DNA from: Actinomyces sp.
Lineage (GTDB): Bacteria > Actinomycetota > Acidimicrobiia > Acidimicrobiales > Aldehydirespiratoraceae
Length of the DNA stretch: 17,126 nucleotides
Direction of reading: 5' to 3'
NCBI GenBank assembly: GCA_003697065.1
Contig: RFFY01000295.1
Location: forward strand, 1 to 17,126
Shown here: positions 1-5,552 of the stretch, one piece after another
Position numbering within the stretch: position 1 is the first letter of the stretch
How the letters are laid out: each line of letters starts with the position of its first letter
The notes under the pieces: generated by a model
Database searches by the model: none
Told to the model about the DNA's origin: nothing
Seen by the model: the letters and a program-made list of their open reading frames with translations, nothing else
Translations under genes and position numbers: made by a program

Positions 1-743
1 CCGATCGCGTCGACGCCGTCTTCATCGGGGTCGGGGCGGGCCTGCCCCGTTTCCTCGAGATCCCCGGCGAGCACCTGGTGGGGGTCTACGCCGCCAACGA
101 GTTCCTGACCCGCATCAACCTCATGGGTGCCCACGACCCCTTCGCCCACACACCCCTGGTGCCGGTGGCGGATCGACGGGTGATGGTGTTCGGTGCCGGT
201 AACACGGCCATGGACGCAGCCCGCAGCGCCGTGCGCCTCGGGGCGCGGGAGGTCACCATCGCCTACCGACGCGGGCGTGACGAGATGCCGGCACGGCGGG
301 AGGAGATCCGCCACGCCGAGGACGAGGGGGTGGTCCTGCGCACCCTGGTCACACCCGAGGAGTTCCTCGGCGACGACGAGGGTCACCTCGTCGGGGTGCG
401 CCTCCGCGGCATGGAACTCGGTGAGCCGGGACCCGACGGTCGGCGCCGTCCCCGTCCCCGACCCGACGCCATCGACACCGAGCCTCTGGACGTGGCGGTG
501 GTGGCCATCGGCAACGACCCCAACCCCCTCCTGGTCCGCACCGTGGCCGGCCTCGAACGCACCGAACGCGGCACCCTCGTCGTCGACCCCGAGACGGGCG
601 CCACGACCCATCCCCGGGTGTGGGCCGGTGGTGACATCGTGACCGGCGGAGCGACGGTGATCTCGGCCATGGGGGCCGGCCGGCGGGCGGCCCGGGCCAT
701 CGACGCCCACCTGCGCTCCACGGCGGCCGGTGGTCGCGGCTAG
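1..743 (+). CDS. GltD/NfnB-like NAD(P)-dependent FAD oxidoreductase, 3' part (5' end outside window)
   Basis: The reading frame is open from base 3 and enters from the left edge, so only about 246 C-terminal residues are visible. A GTG at 78 is internal, because strongly family-like sequence (FIGVGAGLPRFLEIPGE, then NEFLTRINLM) precedes and follows it. The second Rossmann site is GAGNTAMDAARSA, followed by YRRGRDEMPARREE. The end carries VVAIGNDPNP and WAGGDIVTGGATVISAMGAG, the usual FAD-contacting C-terminus. This is the class I pyridine-nucleotide:disulfide-type fold of glutamate synthase small subunit, which passes electrons between NADPH and iron-sulfur/flavin partners. The 'GVGAGLPRFLEIPGE...NEFLTR' wording resembles the homotetrameric GltA and NfnB/SudA branch more than classical GltD. 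The partner gene would lie to the left and is not visible. Family is certain; the exact physiological role is not. Confidence 0.88.
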   Translation, partial: DRVDAVFIGVGAGLPRFLEIPGEHLVGVYAANEFLTRINLMGAHDPFAHTPLVPVADRRVMVFGAGNTAMDAARSAVRLGAREVTIAYRRGRDEMPARREEIRHAEDEGVVLRTLVTPEEFLGDDEGHLVGVRLRGMELGEPGPDGRRRPRPRPDAIDTEPLDVAVVAIGNDPNPLLVRTVAGLERTERGTLVVDPETGATTHPRVWAGGDIVTGGATVISAMGAGRRAARAIDAHLRSTAAGGRG

Positions 744-784
744 CCGCGGTGGAGCGCACGGGGGGTGGTGCGCGACGATGCGCC

Positions 785-1624
785 ATGCACTACGGCGTCG
801 CCATCTTCCCCACCGAGTCCGGTATGGCCCCCGACGAGCTGGGTCGGGCCCTCGAGGAGCGGGGCTTCGAGTCCCTGTGGGTCGCCGAGCACACCCACAT
901 CCCCGCCGAGCGGCGCTCGCCCTACCCCGGCGGGGGTGAGCTGCCCCGCCAGTACTACGAGACCCTCGATCCCTTCGTCGCCTTGACCGCGGCGGCCACC
1001 GCCACCACCCGGCTCAAGGTGGCGACGGGGATCTGCCTCGTCGTGGAGCGCGACCCCATCATCACCGCCAAGGAGGTGGCGAGCCTCGACGTCGTGTCCG
1101 ACGGTCGCTTCCTGTTCGGGGTGGGCGGAGGCTGGAACGCCGAGGAGATGGAGAACCACGGCACCCCCTTCGAGCGGCGCTGGAAGGTCATGCGGGAGCG
1201 CATCGAGGCCATGCAGGCGATCTGGAGCCACGAGCCGGCCGAGTACCACGGCGAGTTCGTCGACTTCGACCCCATCCACCAGCTCCCCAAGCCGCGCCAG
1301 ACCCCGCGGCCCCCCATCCACGTCGGCGGGGGCCGCGGTGGGGCGCGGCGGGCGGCCCGGTACGGCGACGGGTGGCTGCCGATCGCCGGACGTGACGAGC
1401 TCGACGATCCGGCGGCCGTGCTGGCCGAGGAGGCGGCCCGGGTCGGTCGGGATCCCGCCGAGCTCGAGATCTCGATCTACTTCGCCCCCCAGGACGCCGC
1501 CGCTTTGGGCCGGCTCGCCGAGGGCGGCGTCCACCGGGCCGTCTTCGGCCTGCCCCCCGACCCCGCCGAGCGCCAGCTGCCCCGCCTCGACCGCCTCGCC
1601 GCTTTGATCGACGAGGTCGGCTGA
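785..1624 (+). CDS. LLM-class F420-dependent oxidoreductase (TIGR03619-like)
   Basis: The protein has 279 residues from the ATG at 785. The frame is open further upstream (to 749), but the upstream residues do not look like the family, whereas MHYGVAIFPTESG is a normal first beta-strand for it. Visible family features are GFESLWVAEHTHIP (residues 27-40), the RLKVATGICLV strand, RFLFGVGGGW (glycine loop at 112-117, phosphate/cofactor site), a region ending PPIHVGGG, and RYGDGWLP. Members are TIM-barrel hydride-transfer enzymes that normally use deazaflavin F420; the substrate cannot be inferred. The gene stands 41 bp after the preceding stop. There is no convincing Shine-Dalgarno at normal distance; a GGGGGGTGG stretch around 760-768 is rather far away. 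The family call is firm. F420 use rather than FMN is inferred from the subfamily. Confidence 0.88.
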   Translation: MHYGVAIFPTESGMAPDELGRALEERGFESLWVAEHTHIPAERRSPYPGGGELPRQYYETLDPFVALTAAATATTRLKVATGICLVVERDPIITAKEVASLDVVSDGRFLFGVGGGWNAEEMENHGTPFERRWKVMRERIEAMQAIWSHEPAEYHGEFVDFDPIHQLPKPRQTPRPPIHVGGGRGGARRAARYGDGWLPIAGRDELDDPAAVLAEEAARVGRDPAELEISIYFAPQDAAALGRLAEGGVHRAVFGLPPDPAERQLPRLDRLAALIDEVG

Positions 1625-1710
1625 CGTCACCGGCGGACCAGGGGCCGGACGCCCCGCCCCGTGGGGGCGCCGCCGAGCGGGCAGGGGTGTTCCGGGGTAC
1701 CGCCAGCGCC

Positions 1711-1716
1711 TACGGT
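1711..1716 (+). promoter_or_regulatory. Putative -10 element (TACGGT) for the small lipoprotein gene
   Basis: TACGGT fits the TANNNT pattern and ends nine bases before the ATG at 1726, so transcription would begin at or next to the start codon. No clear -35 box is visible. It matches the arrangement seen at dapB, ftsK, the antiporter and rimO. Confidence 0.4.
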
Positions 1717-1725
1717 GCGTGACCG

Positions 1726-2109
1726 ATGTGGCGACGTATGGTGGCGCTCGGGATGACGGTGGCGGTCACCGTGGCCTCCTGCGCGTCGGGGGACACGGGC
1801 GTCGCCGCCTTCTGCGAGCGTGTGGTCGGCGGCGACCTGGTGGCCCTCGACGTGACCGATGCCCCGGCCCGGTGGCGGGCCCTGGAGGAGGTCGCTCCCG
1901 CCGACATCCGCCCCGACGTCAGCCGCCTCCGCCTGGCCGCCGAGGCGATCGCCCGCGGGACCGGCGATGCCAGCTCCGCCGACCTCGCCACGGTGGCGGC
2001 GGTGGCCCTCGCCCCCCGGGTGGTGGCGGCCCACCGGCGCGTCCTGGCGGCGGTGCGGGAGCGCTGTCACGTCGACCCCGCCACCGGGCGCGTCCTCGAC
2101 GGGGCCTGA
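1726..2109 (+). CDS. Small putative lipoprotein, unknown function
   Basis: This 127-residue protein is not recognised. It starts with MWRR, then a hydrophobic stretch ending in VASC, which reads as a type II signal peptide with the lipidated cysteine at residue 19. The mature part would be about 109 residues, mostly alpha-helical in composition. It has only two further cysteines (C30 in AAFCERV, C114 in RERCHVD) that could form a disulfide across the domain. The ATG at 1726 is preceded by TACGGT nine bases upstream, so it may be translated from a leaderless mRNA; the ATG at 1738 is an alternative start. It is flanked by 100-120 bp of non-coding DNA on each side, suggesting a single-gene unit. 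Third-position GC and amino-acid use match the neighbours, which supports a real gene. Confidence 0.7.
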   Translation: MWRRMVALGMTVAVTVASCASGDTGVAAFCERVVGGDLVALDVTDAPARWRALEEVAPADIRPDVSRLRLAAEAIARGTGDASSADLATVAAVALAPRVVAAHRRVLAAVRERCHVDPATGRVLDGA

Positions 2110-2172
2110 GGCCGCACCGGTGGGTGGTGCCCCGACCGGTCGACCCGTTGGGTGCCGGGGGCGGTGGTCGGG

Positions 2173-2178
2173 CATGAT
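2173..2178 (+). promoter_or_regulatory. Putative -10 element (CATGAT) of the ferredoxin operon
   Basis: CATGAT, within GGCATGATGG, matches four of six positions of TATAAT. It lies about 50 bases before the ferredoxin ATG, which has its own Shine-Dalgarno, so a leader of roughly 45 nt would result. A weak TTGGGT lies 19 bases upstream (2148-2153). A near-identical GGCACGATGG lies at the same distance before dapA. The assignment is by position and similarity only. Confidence 0.35.
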
Positions 2179-2215
2179 GGTCCGGCCACGGGCCCGGCCC
2201 GCTTCGTTCAGCGAC

Positions 2216-2223
2216 AAGGGGTG
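2216..2223 (+). promoter_or_regulatory. Ribosome binding site of the ferredoxin gene
   Basis: AAGGGGTG resembles the anti-16S consensus AAGGAGGTG and ends six bases before the ATG at 2230. It favours that ATG over the in-frame GTG at 2221, which lies inside the site. Confidence 0.6.
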
Positions 2224-2229
2224 ACCACC

Positions 2230-2424
2230 ATGAGAATCGTCGTCGACTACGACCTCTGCGAGAGCAACGCCGTGTGCATGCAGATCGCGCCCCACATCTT
2301 CGAGGTGCGCGACGACGACTTCCTGTACGTGTTGAACGAGACCCCCGGTGAGGAGGACCGGGCCCTGGTCGAGGAGGCCGTCAACCGCTGCCCCAAGCAG
2401 GCGATCTCCATCGTCGAGGACTGA
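2230..2424 (+). CDS. Small [3Fe-4S]-type ferredoxin
   Basis: This 64-residue protein, MRIVVDYDLCESNAVC..., has cysteines at 10, 16 and 54 (C54 followed by Pro). At residue 13, where a four-iron ferredoxin would have its second cysteine, there is asparagine. This is the CxxXxxC...CP pattern of actinobacterial ferredoxins that usually carry a [3Fe-4S] cluster and feed cytochromes P450. Acidic residues are abundant (DDD at 28-30, the EE pairs and the C-terminal ED), suited to docking with a reductase. The ferredoxin reductase gene begins nine bases after the stop, and the pair almost certainly works together in the cytoplasm, moving electrons from NAD(P)H to an oxygenase or reductase. No P450 is encoded in the window, so the final acceptor is unknown. 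The start is set by the Shine-Dalgarno at 2216-2223. Confidence 0.92.
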   Translation: MRIVVDYDLCESNAVCMQIAPHIFEVRDDDFLYVLNETPGEEDRALVEEAVNRCPKQAISIVED

Positions 2425-2433
2425 CGTCTCGCC

Positions 2434-3636
2434 GTGGCCCCGTCCTCGGTCACGATCGTCGGGGCCTCCCTCGCCGGGTTGCGCGCGGCCGAGGCCCTGC
2501 GGCGGCGGGGTTTCGACGGGCCCGTTCGCCTGATCGGCGCCGAAGCGCATCCGCCCTACGACCGGCCGCCCCTGTCCAAGCAGGTCCTGGCCGGTGAGTG
2601 GGAGCCCGAGCGGGCCCAGCTCACCGACGCCGGCCGCCTGGGCGACCTCGACATCGACTGGTGGCCGGGGAGACGGGCCGAGAGCCTCTCGCTGGCGGAG
2701 CGGGAGCTCACCCTCGACGACGGCACCCGCCTCGCCGTCGACGGCGTGGTGATCGCCACCGGGGCGGTGCCCCGCCACCTGCCCGTCGAGCCGACCCCGC
2801 CGGGTGTGCACGTGCTGCGCACCCTCGACGACGCCGTCGCCCTGCGGGACGAGCTCGACGCCGGTCCCCGACGGGTGGTGGTGGTCGGCGCCGGCTTCAT
2901 CGGGGCCGAGGTCGCGGCCACCTGCCGGGGCCGGGGCCTCGAGGTGACCCTGGTCGAGGCCCTCGACGTCCCCCTGGGACGGGTCCTGGGCCGCGACATG
3001 GGCCGGGTGTGCGCCGAGATCCACCTCGATCACGGGGTCGATCTGCGGTGTGGGGTGACCGTCACCGGCTTCGAGGGTCGAGAGCGCGTCGAGGGCGTGC
3101 GTCTGGGTGACGGCAGCGTGGTCGACGCCGACGTGGTGGTCGTCGGGATCGGGGTGACGCCCGCCACCGCCTGGCTCGAGTCGTCGGGGCTGACCCTCGA
3201 CGACGGTGTGGTCTGCGACGAGACCTGTCTGGCGGCGCCCGGCGTGGTGGCCGCGGGCGACGTCGCCCGCTGGCCCAACCCCCGCTTCGGCGAGACGATG
3301 CGGGTCGAGCACTGGGACAACGCCGTCCAGCAGGGCGCCCACGCCGCCGCCCGCCTGTTGGCGTCCGACGCCGAGGCCGAACCCTATGCCCCCGTGCCCT
3401 GGTTCTGGTCCGACCAGTACGACCGCAAGATCCAGCTGGCGGGTCGGGTCCGTCCCGACGACGAGGTGCGGGTGGTCGTGGGGTCCACGGCCGAGAGGCG
3501 CTTCGTCGCCCTCTACGGGCGTGCCGGCCGTCTGGTGGGGGTTCTGGCCATGAACCGCCCCCGCCACCTCATGGCCTACCGCACCCTCCTCGAGCAGGGG
3601 GCCTCGTTCGACGACGCCCTCGCCGCCGAGGTCTGA
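2434..3636 (+). CDS. FAD-dependent ferredoxin reductase (rhodocoxin/putidaredoxin reductase type)
   Basis: The protein has 400 residues, the usual length. It opens with a FAD-binding VTIVGASLAG (GxSxAG at 10-15) and the family hallmark PPYDRPPLSK. The NAD(P)H-binding Rossmann motif VVVVGAGFIGAEVA follows, with its glycines at 152-157. Next come VVVVGIGVTPATAWL, the second FAD contact AAGDVARWP (D276), and EHWDNAVQQGAHAA before a reductase C-terminal domain. The role is to oxidise NAD(P)H and reduce the adjacent ferredoxin. The GTG start at 2434 places the first beta-strand exactly at the N-terminus; no strong Shine-Dalgarno is seen, and coupling to ferredoxin translation nine bases upstream is likely. 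The next gene starts four bases after its stop. Family assignment is secure; cofactor preference (NADH or NADPH) is not visible. Confidence 0.94.
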   Translation: MAPSSVTIVGASLAGLRAAEALRRRGFDGPVRLIGAEAHPPYDRPPLSKQVLAGEWEPERAQLTDAGRLGDLDIDWWPGRRAESLSLAERELTLDDGTRLAVDGVVIATGAVPRHLPVEPTPPGVHVLRTLDDAVALRDELDAGPRRVVVVGAGFIGAEVAATCRGRGLEVTLVEALDVPLGRVLGRDMGRVCAEIHLDHGVDLRCGVTVTGFEGRERVEGVRLGDGSVVDADVVVVGIGVTPATAWLESSGLTLDDGVVCDETCLAAPGVVAAGDVARWPNPRFGETMRVEHWDNAVQQGAHAAARLLASDAEAEPYAPVPWFWSDQYDRKIQLAGRVRPDDEVRVVVGSTAERRFVALYGRAGRLVGVLAMNRPRHLMAYRTLLEQGASFDDALAAEV

Positions 3637-3640
3637 GGCG

Positions 3641-4273
3641 GTGCCCACCGCGGCGCTCGTCCTGATGGTGGTGGCCGGGGTCGCCGCCCTCGTCGACTGG
3701 CTGGCGGTGGCCCGCGGGATCCTCGGCCTGGAGCTCGTGGCCAAGCCGGCGGTGATCGTCGCGCTGGTCGGGGTCGCCCTGTCGGCCGAGGTCGCCGACG
3801 GGGTGGCCCAGGGTCTCGTGGTGGCCGCCCTGGGAGCGTCGGTGGTCGGCGACATGGTGCTCGCCGTCCCCGAGGGGCGTTTCGAGGTCGGCCTCGGGGC
3901 CTTCCTCGCCGCCCACGCCCTGTACGTCCCGGCCCTGGCCCGGGACGCCACGACGGGGCCCCTGCTGGTGGGTGTCGCCCTGGTGGCGGTCCTGGTGGCC
4001 CTGGTGGCGCCGCGCCTGGTGGCGGCCGTGCGCCGGGAGTCGCCGCGTCTGGTCCTCCCCGTCGTCGTCTACGTGGCCGCCCTGGGGGCGACGGCGGCGA
4101 TGGGCGTGGGCACGGGCACGCTCGCCGGGGCCGTGGGCGGGCTGTCCTTCCTGGCCAGTGACGCCCTGCTGGGTTGGGGCCGTTTCGTGGGCGCCGCACC
4201 GGGCGGACGGGTGCTGGTCCACGTCACCTACCACGTGGCCCAGATGGCTCTCGTGGTGTGGCTGGTCACGTGA
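3641..4273 (+). CDS. YhhN/TMEM86-family membrane protein (lysoplasmalogenase family)
   Basis: This 210-residue, strongly hydrophobic protein appears to have about eight membrane segments and almost no soluble loops. Family signposts are present in order: ELVAKP (K35-P36), GASVVGD (D71), FLAAHALYV (H92), GGLSFLASD (S173-D174) and YHVAQMALV near the C-terminus. Characterised members hydrolyse the vinyl-ether bond of lysoplasmalogens, releasing an aldehyde and a glycerophospho compound, and the acidic residues of the GD and SD motifs are implicated in catalysis. Whether this protein has that substrate is inference. It starts with GTG four bases after the ferredoxin reductase stop, and its stop overlaps the start of the next gene (GTGA), so it belongs to the ferredoxin unit. 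An orphan lipid-turnover enzyme attached to an electron-transfer pair is noteworthy. Confidence 0.85.
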   Translation: MPTAALVLMVVAGVAALVDWLAVARGILGLELVAKPAVIVALVGVALSAEVADGVAQGLVVAALGASVVGDMVLAVPEGRFEVGLGAFLAAHALYVPALARDATTGPLLVGVALVAVLVALVAPRLVAAVRRESPRLVLPVVVYVAALGATAAMGVGTGTLAGAVGGLSFLASDALLGWGRFVGAAPGGRVLVHVTYHVAQMALVVWLVT

Positions 4274-4809
4274 CCCGCCGCCCCGCCCGGGGGTGGGTGG
4301 GCGTCGCCGCCGTGGTGATGGCCGCGGGGTGTGCGTCGGCGGCCCCCCTCGTCGACGTCGACGCGCTCGAGGAGGCGGTTCCGGCCGCCCTCGTCCCCGA
4401 CGACCCCTCGGCGGTCACCGGGGTGTCGTGCCCGGGCGGGATCGTGGCCGCCGGCGACCGTGTCCGCTGCGTGGCGACGGTGGCGGGCGTCGAGGTGGCG
4501 GTCACCGTCACCGTCGACGGGGAGGACCCGGGGGCGGGGGTCACCGTGTCGGTCGCCGAGCGGCTCGTCGATGTCGCCGACACGGCGGCGGCGGTCGCCG
4601 AGCGCCTCTCGGAGGATCTGGGCGAGCCCCAGGACGTCGAGTGCGAGGCGCCGGCGGTGCGGGTGGCCCGGGCGGGCGAGACGATCTCCTGCACCGTCAC
4701 CGATCCCCGGGGCGGACGGCATCCGGTCCGGGTGGAGATCCTCGACGCCGACGGCACCTGGCGCCTCGACCTGTTCCCCGGGCCGCCGACCGTCGACCCG
4801 ACGGGCTGA
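4270..4809 (+). CDS. Putative lipoprotein with two DUF4333-like repeats
   Basis: The chosen GTG at 4270 overlaps the preceding stop (GTGA) and gives 179 residues. It starts with a short basic segment (MTRRPARG), a hydrophobic stretch and MAAGC, so Cys21 is the probable lipidated residue; alanine at -3 makes the lipobox slightly atypical. The exported part holds two units of the same plan. Each is a short amphipathic helix followed by a cysteine-bounded beta region: C54...C67, with the CPGG...RVRC wording of DUF4333, and C125...C141. DUF4333 proteins are small actinobacterial envelope proteins of unknown function. The frame continues upstream into the membrane-protein gene (to 4174), but that part has no signal-peptide logic and was discarded. 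It is the last gene of the ferredoxin unit; a 239-base gap follows. Confidence 0.75.
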   Translation: MTRRPARGWVGVAAVVMAAGCASAAPLVDVDALEEAVPAALVPDDPSAVTGVSCPGGIVAAGDRVRCVATVAGVEVAVTVTVDGEDPGAGVTVSVAERLVDVADTAAAVAERLSEDLGEPQDVECEAPAVRVARAGETISCTVTDPRGGRHPVRVEILDADGTWRLDLFPGPPTVDPTG

Positions 4810-4832
4810 CGCCGCGGCCGTCGGCGTGGCGG

Positions 4833-4878
4833 GGCCGGGCCGGGCCGTGCCGGTCCGGTGGGCCCGGTGGGTCCGGGG
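4833..4878 (+). repeat. G-rich short tandem repeats upstream of the rpsO promoter
   Basis: Two short repeats abut. GGCCG occurs three times in 4833-4847. An imperfect 9-mer occurs three times in 4852-4878 (GGTCCGGTG, GGCCCGGTG, GGTCCGGGG). The block ends about 30 bases before the rpsO -10 element. It contains many GGG runs on the + strand. Function is unknown, and low-complexity drift in GC-rich DNA is possible. Confidence 0.6.
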
Positions 4879-4905
4879 TGTCGGTGCGGTTCGACGGCGT
4901 GGCGC

Positions 4906-4914
4906 TGGTAGCCT
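4906..4914 (+). promoter_or_regulatory. Putative extended -10 promoter of rpsO (TGG-TAGCCT)
   Basis: TAGCCT at 4909-4914 is preceded by TGG, giving an extended -10 (TGN-TANNNT). No good -35 is visible at 16-18 bp. Transcription would start near 4921, leaving a leader of about 128 nt before the rpsO ATG. Confidence comes from its match to the TAGNNT hexamers in front of other genes here. Confidence 0.55.
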
Positions 4915-4920
4915 CGGATC

Positions 4921-5019
4921 GTTCCCGACGGGAACCGTCGCGTCGGCGCCCCTGCCGAGCGAGCGTCACCGCCGTCACCGACGGCACCGCTGCGGGTCTC
5001 GCACCGCGGTCCACGCAGC
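4921..5019 (+). promoter_or_regulatory. Structured 5' leader of rpsO, three hairpins
   Basis: Three inverted repeats lie between the presumed transcription start and the Shine-Dalgarno. They are GTTCCC-GAC-GGGAAC (4921-4935), GCCGTC-ACC-GACGGC (4971-4985), and GCTGCG...CGCAGC (4989-4994 with 5014-5019). The stems are perfect six-base pairs. S15 represses its own mRNA through phylum-specific leader structures, so an S15-binding leader is a reasonable inference, but the recognition elements are not demonstrated. Confidence 0.45.
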
Positions 5020-5048
5020 CGGGTCCGACACCCAACGAGGAAACACAC

Positions 5049-5330
5049 ATGGCCACCACGCTGCCTCCCAAGGCCGAGACCATCGCGAAGACGGCCGAGG
5101 CGTTCGGTCTCGGAGCTGCCGACACCGGCTCCCCCGAGATCCAGATCGCCCTGCTGACCGACCGGATCAACCACCTCACCGAGCATCTGAAGGTCCACAA
5201 GAAGGACCACCACAGCCGGCGGGGACTGTTGATGCTGGTCGGCCGGCGTCGCCGCCTTCTCGACTACGTGAAGGCCAAGGACGTCGAACGGTACCGGGCC
5301 CTGATCGCCCACCTCGGACTGCGACGCTGA
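5049..5330 (+). CDS. rpsO: 30S ribosomal protein S15
   Basis: The ATG at 5049 follows a GAGGA Shine-Dalgarno (5037-5041) and gives 93 residues, against 89 for the typical protein; the additional residues are at the N-terminus. The conserved core is intact: DTGSPEIQIALLTDRINHLT, then HKKDHHSRRGLLMLVGRRRRLLDYVK. S15 is a primary 16S rRNA binder in the central domain and forms an intersubunit bridge. The HKKDHHSRRGLL segment is the rRNA-binding helix region. Its own promoter and a long structured leader lie upstream, and an intrinsic terminator lies directly downstream, before pnp. The order rpsO-pnp is conserved across most bacteria. Confidence 0.98.
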   Translation: MATTLPPKAETIAKTAEAFGLGAADTGSPEIQIALLTDRINHLTEHLKVHKKDHHSRRGLLMLVGRRRRLLDYVKAKDVERYRALIAHLGLRR

Positions 5331-5336
5331 CACGAT

Positions 5337-5376
5337 GAAGGGAGCGGCCTGCTGGTCGCTCCCTTCGGCTTTCTCC
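5337..5376 (+). terminator. Intrinsic terminator/attenuator between rpsO and pnp
   Basis: A 13-bp stem (5337-5349 with 5354-5366, one G-T pair) encloses the loop TGCT and is followed by GGCTTTCTCC. It begins six bases after the rpsO stop. The T-tract is short, so partial read-through into pnp is likely. It is the only hairpin in the window with a real T-rich tail. Confidence 0.75.
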
Positions 5377-5443
5377 GGCCGATCCGGCGAAGGCCGACGA
5401 CATCCCAGTGACACCCGTCACCGCGTGCACGGCGTGTCGGTGC

Positions 5444-5449
5444 TAGTCG
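5444..5449 (+). promoter_or_regulatory. Possible weak -10 element of pnp (TAGTCG)
   Basis: TAGTCG is preceded by TGC (an extended -10 form) but lacks the final T. It precedes the large leader hairpin, so transcripts would begin near 5455. It is listed because it is one of only seven TAG trinucleotides on this strand; the evidence is weak. Confidence 0.25.
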
Positions 5450-5451
5450 CA

Positions 5452-5486
5452 TGCCTCCCGCGCCCCTCGAGGGTCCGGGGGAGGCA
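5452..5486 (+). promoter_or_regulatory. Leader hairpin upstream of pnp
   Basis: TGCCTCCC (5452-5459) pairs perfectly with GGGAGGCA (5479-5486), and inside the loop CCCTCGAGGG (5464-5473) is itself a palindrome. A second hairpin, CGGACC-CACG-GGTCCG (5523-5538), abuts the Shine-Dalgarno. In E. coli the pnp leader is a double-stranded target for RNase III and PNPase autocontrol; a similar role here is inference. Confidence 0.45.
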
Positions 5487-5537
5487 GGCGACTGGGAACT
5501 GGCTCGCCGTGACGCCCAGAACCGGACCCACGGGTCC

Positions 5538-5544
5538 GAAGGAG
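5538..5544 (+). promoter_or_regulatory. Ribosome binding site of pnp
   Basis: GAAGGAG ends eight bases before the ATG at 5553. It decides the start against the longer in-frame ORF that opens at 5451. Its first G is also the last base of the hairpin 5523-5538. Confidence 0.85.
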
Positions 5545-5552
5545 TAACCGTC

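Noticed and set aside
1650..1669. GC hairpin CGCCCC...GGGGCG after the LLM oxidoreductase gene
   Set aside because: Six pairs of pure G and C with no T-tract; such repeats arise by chance in this base composition, so it is not called a terminator.
2133..2142. Palindrome CGACCGGTCG upstream of the ferredoxin operon as an operator
   Set aside because: A single 10-bp GC-rich palindrome with no second copy; CGTGGCCACG at 9214-9223 shows such palindromes are frequent here.
2221..2229. GTG at 2221 as ferredoxin start
   Set aside because: It lies inside the probable Shine-Dalgarno, and the ATG three codons later fits ferredoxin N-termini better.
1627..3951. Long minus-strand open frame (774 residues) across the lipoprotein, ferredoxin and reductase genes
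   Set aside because: It spans several well-supported + strand genes, has low-complexity His/Gly/Asp/Arg-rich translation, and no family features. It is the expected antisense shadow of GC-rich codons.
5451..5552. In-frame 34-codon N-terminal extension of pnp from an ATG at 5451
   Set aside because: The ATG lies one base after TAGTCG and at the edge of a hairpin. The canonical start at 5553 has GAAGGAG, and the family N-terminus begins there.
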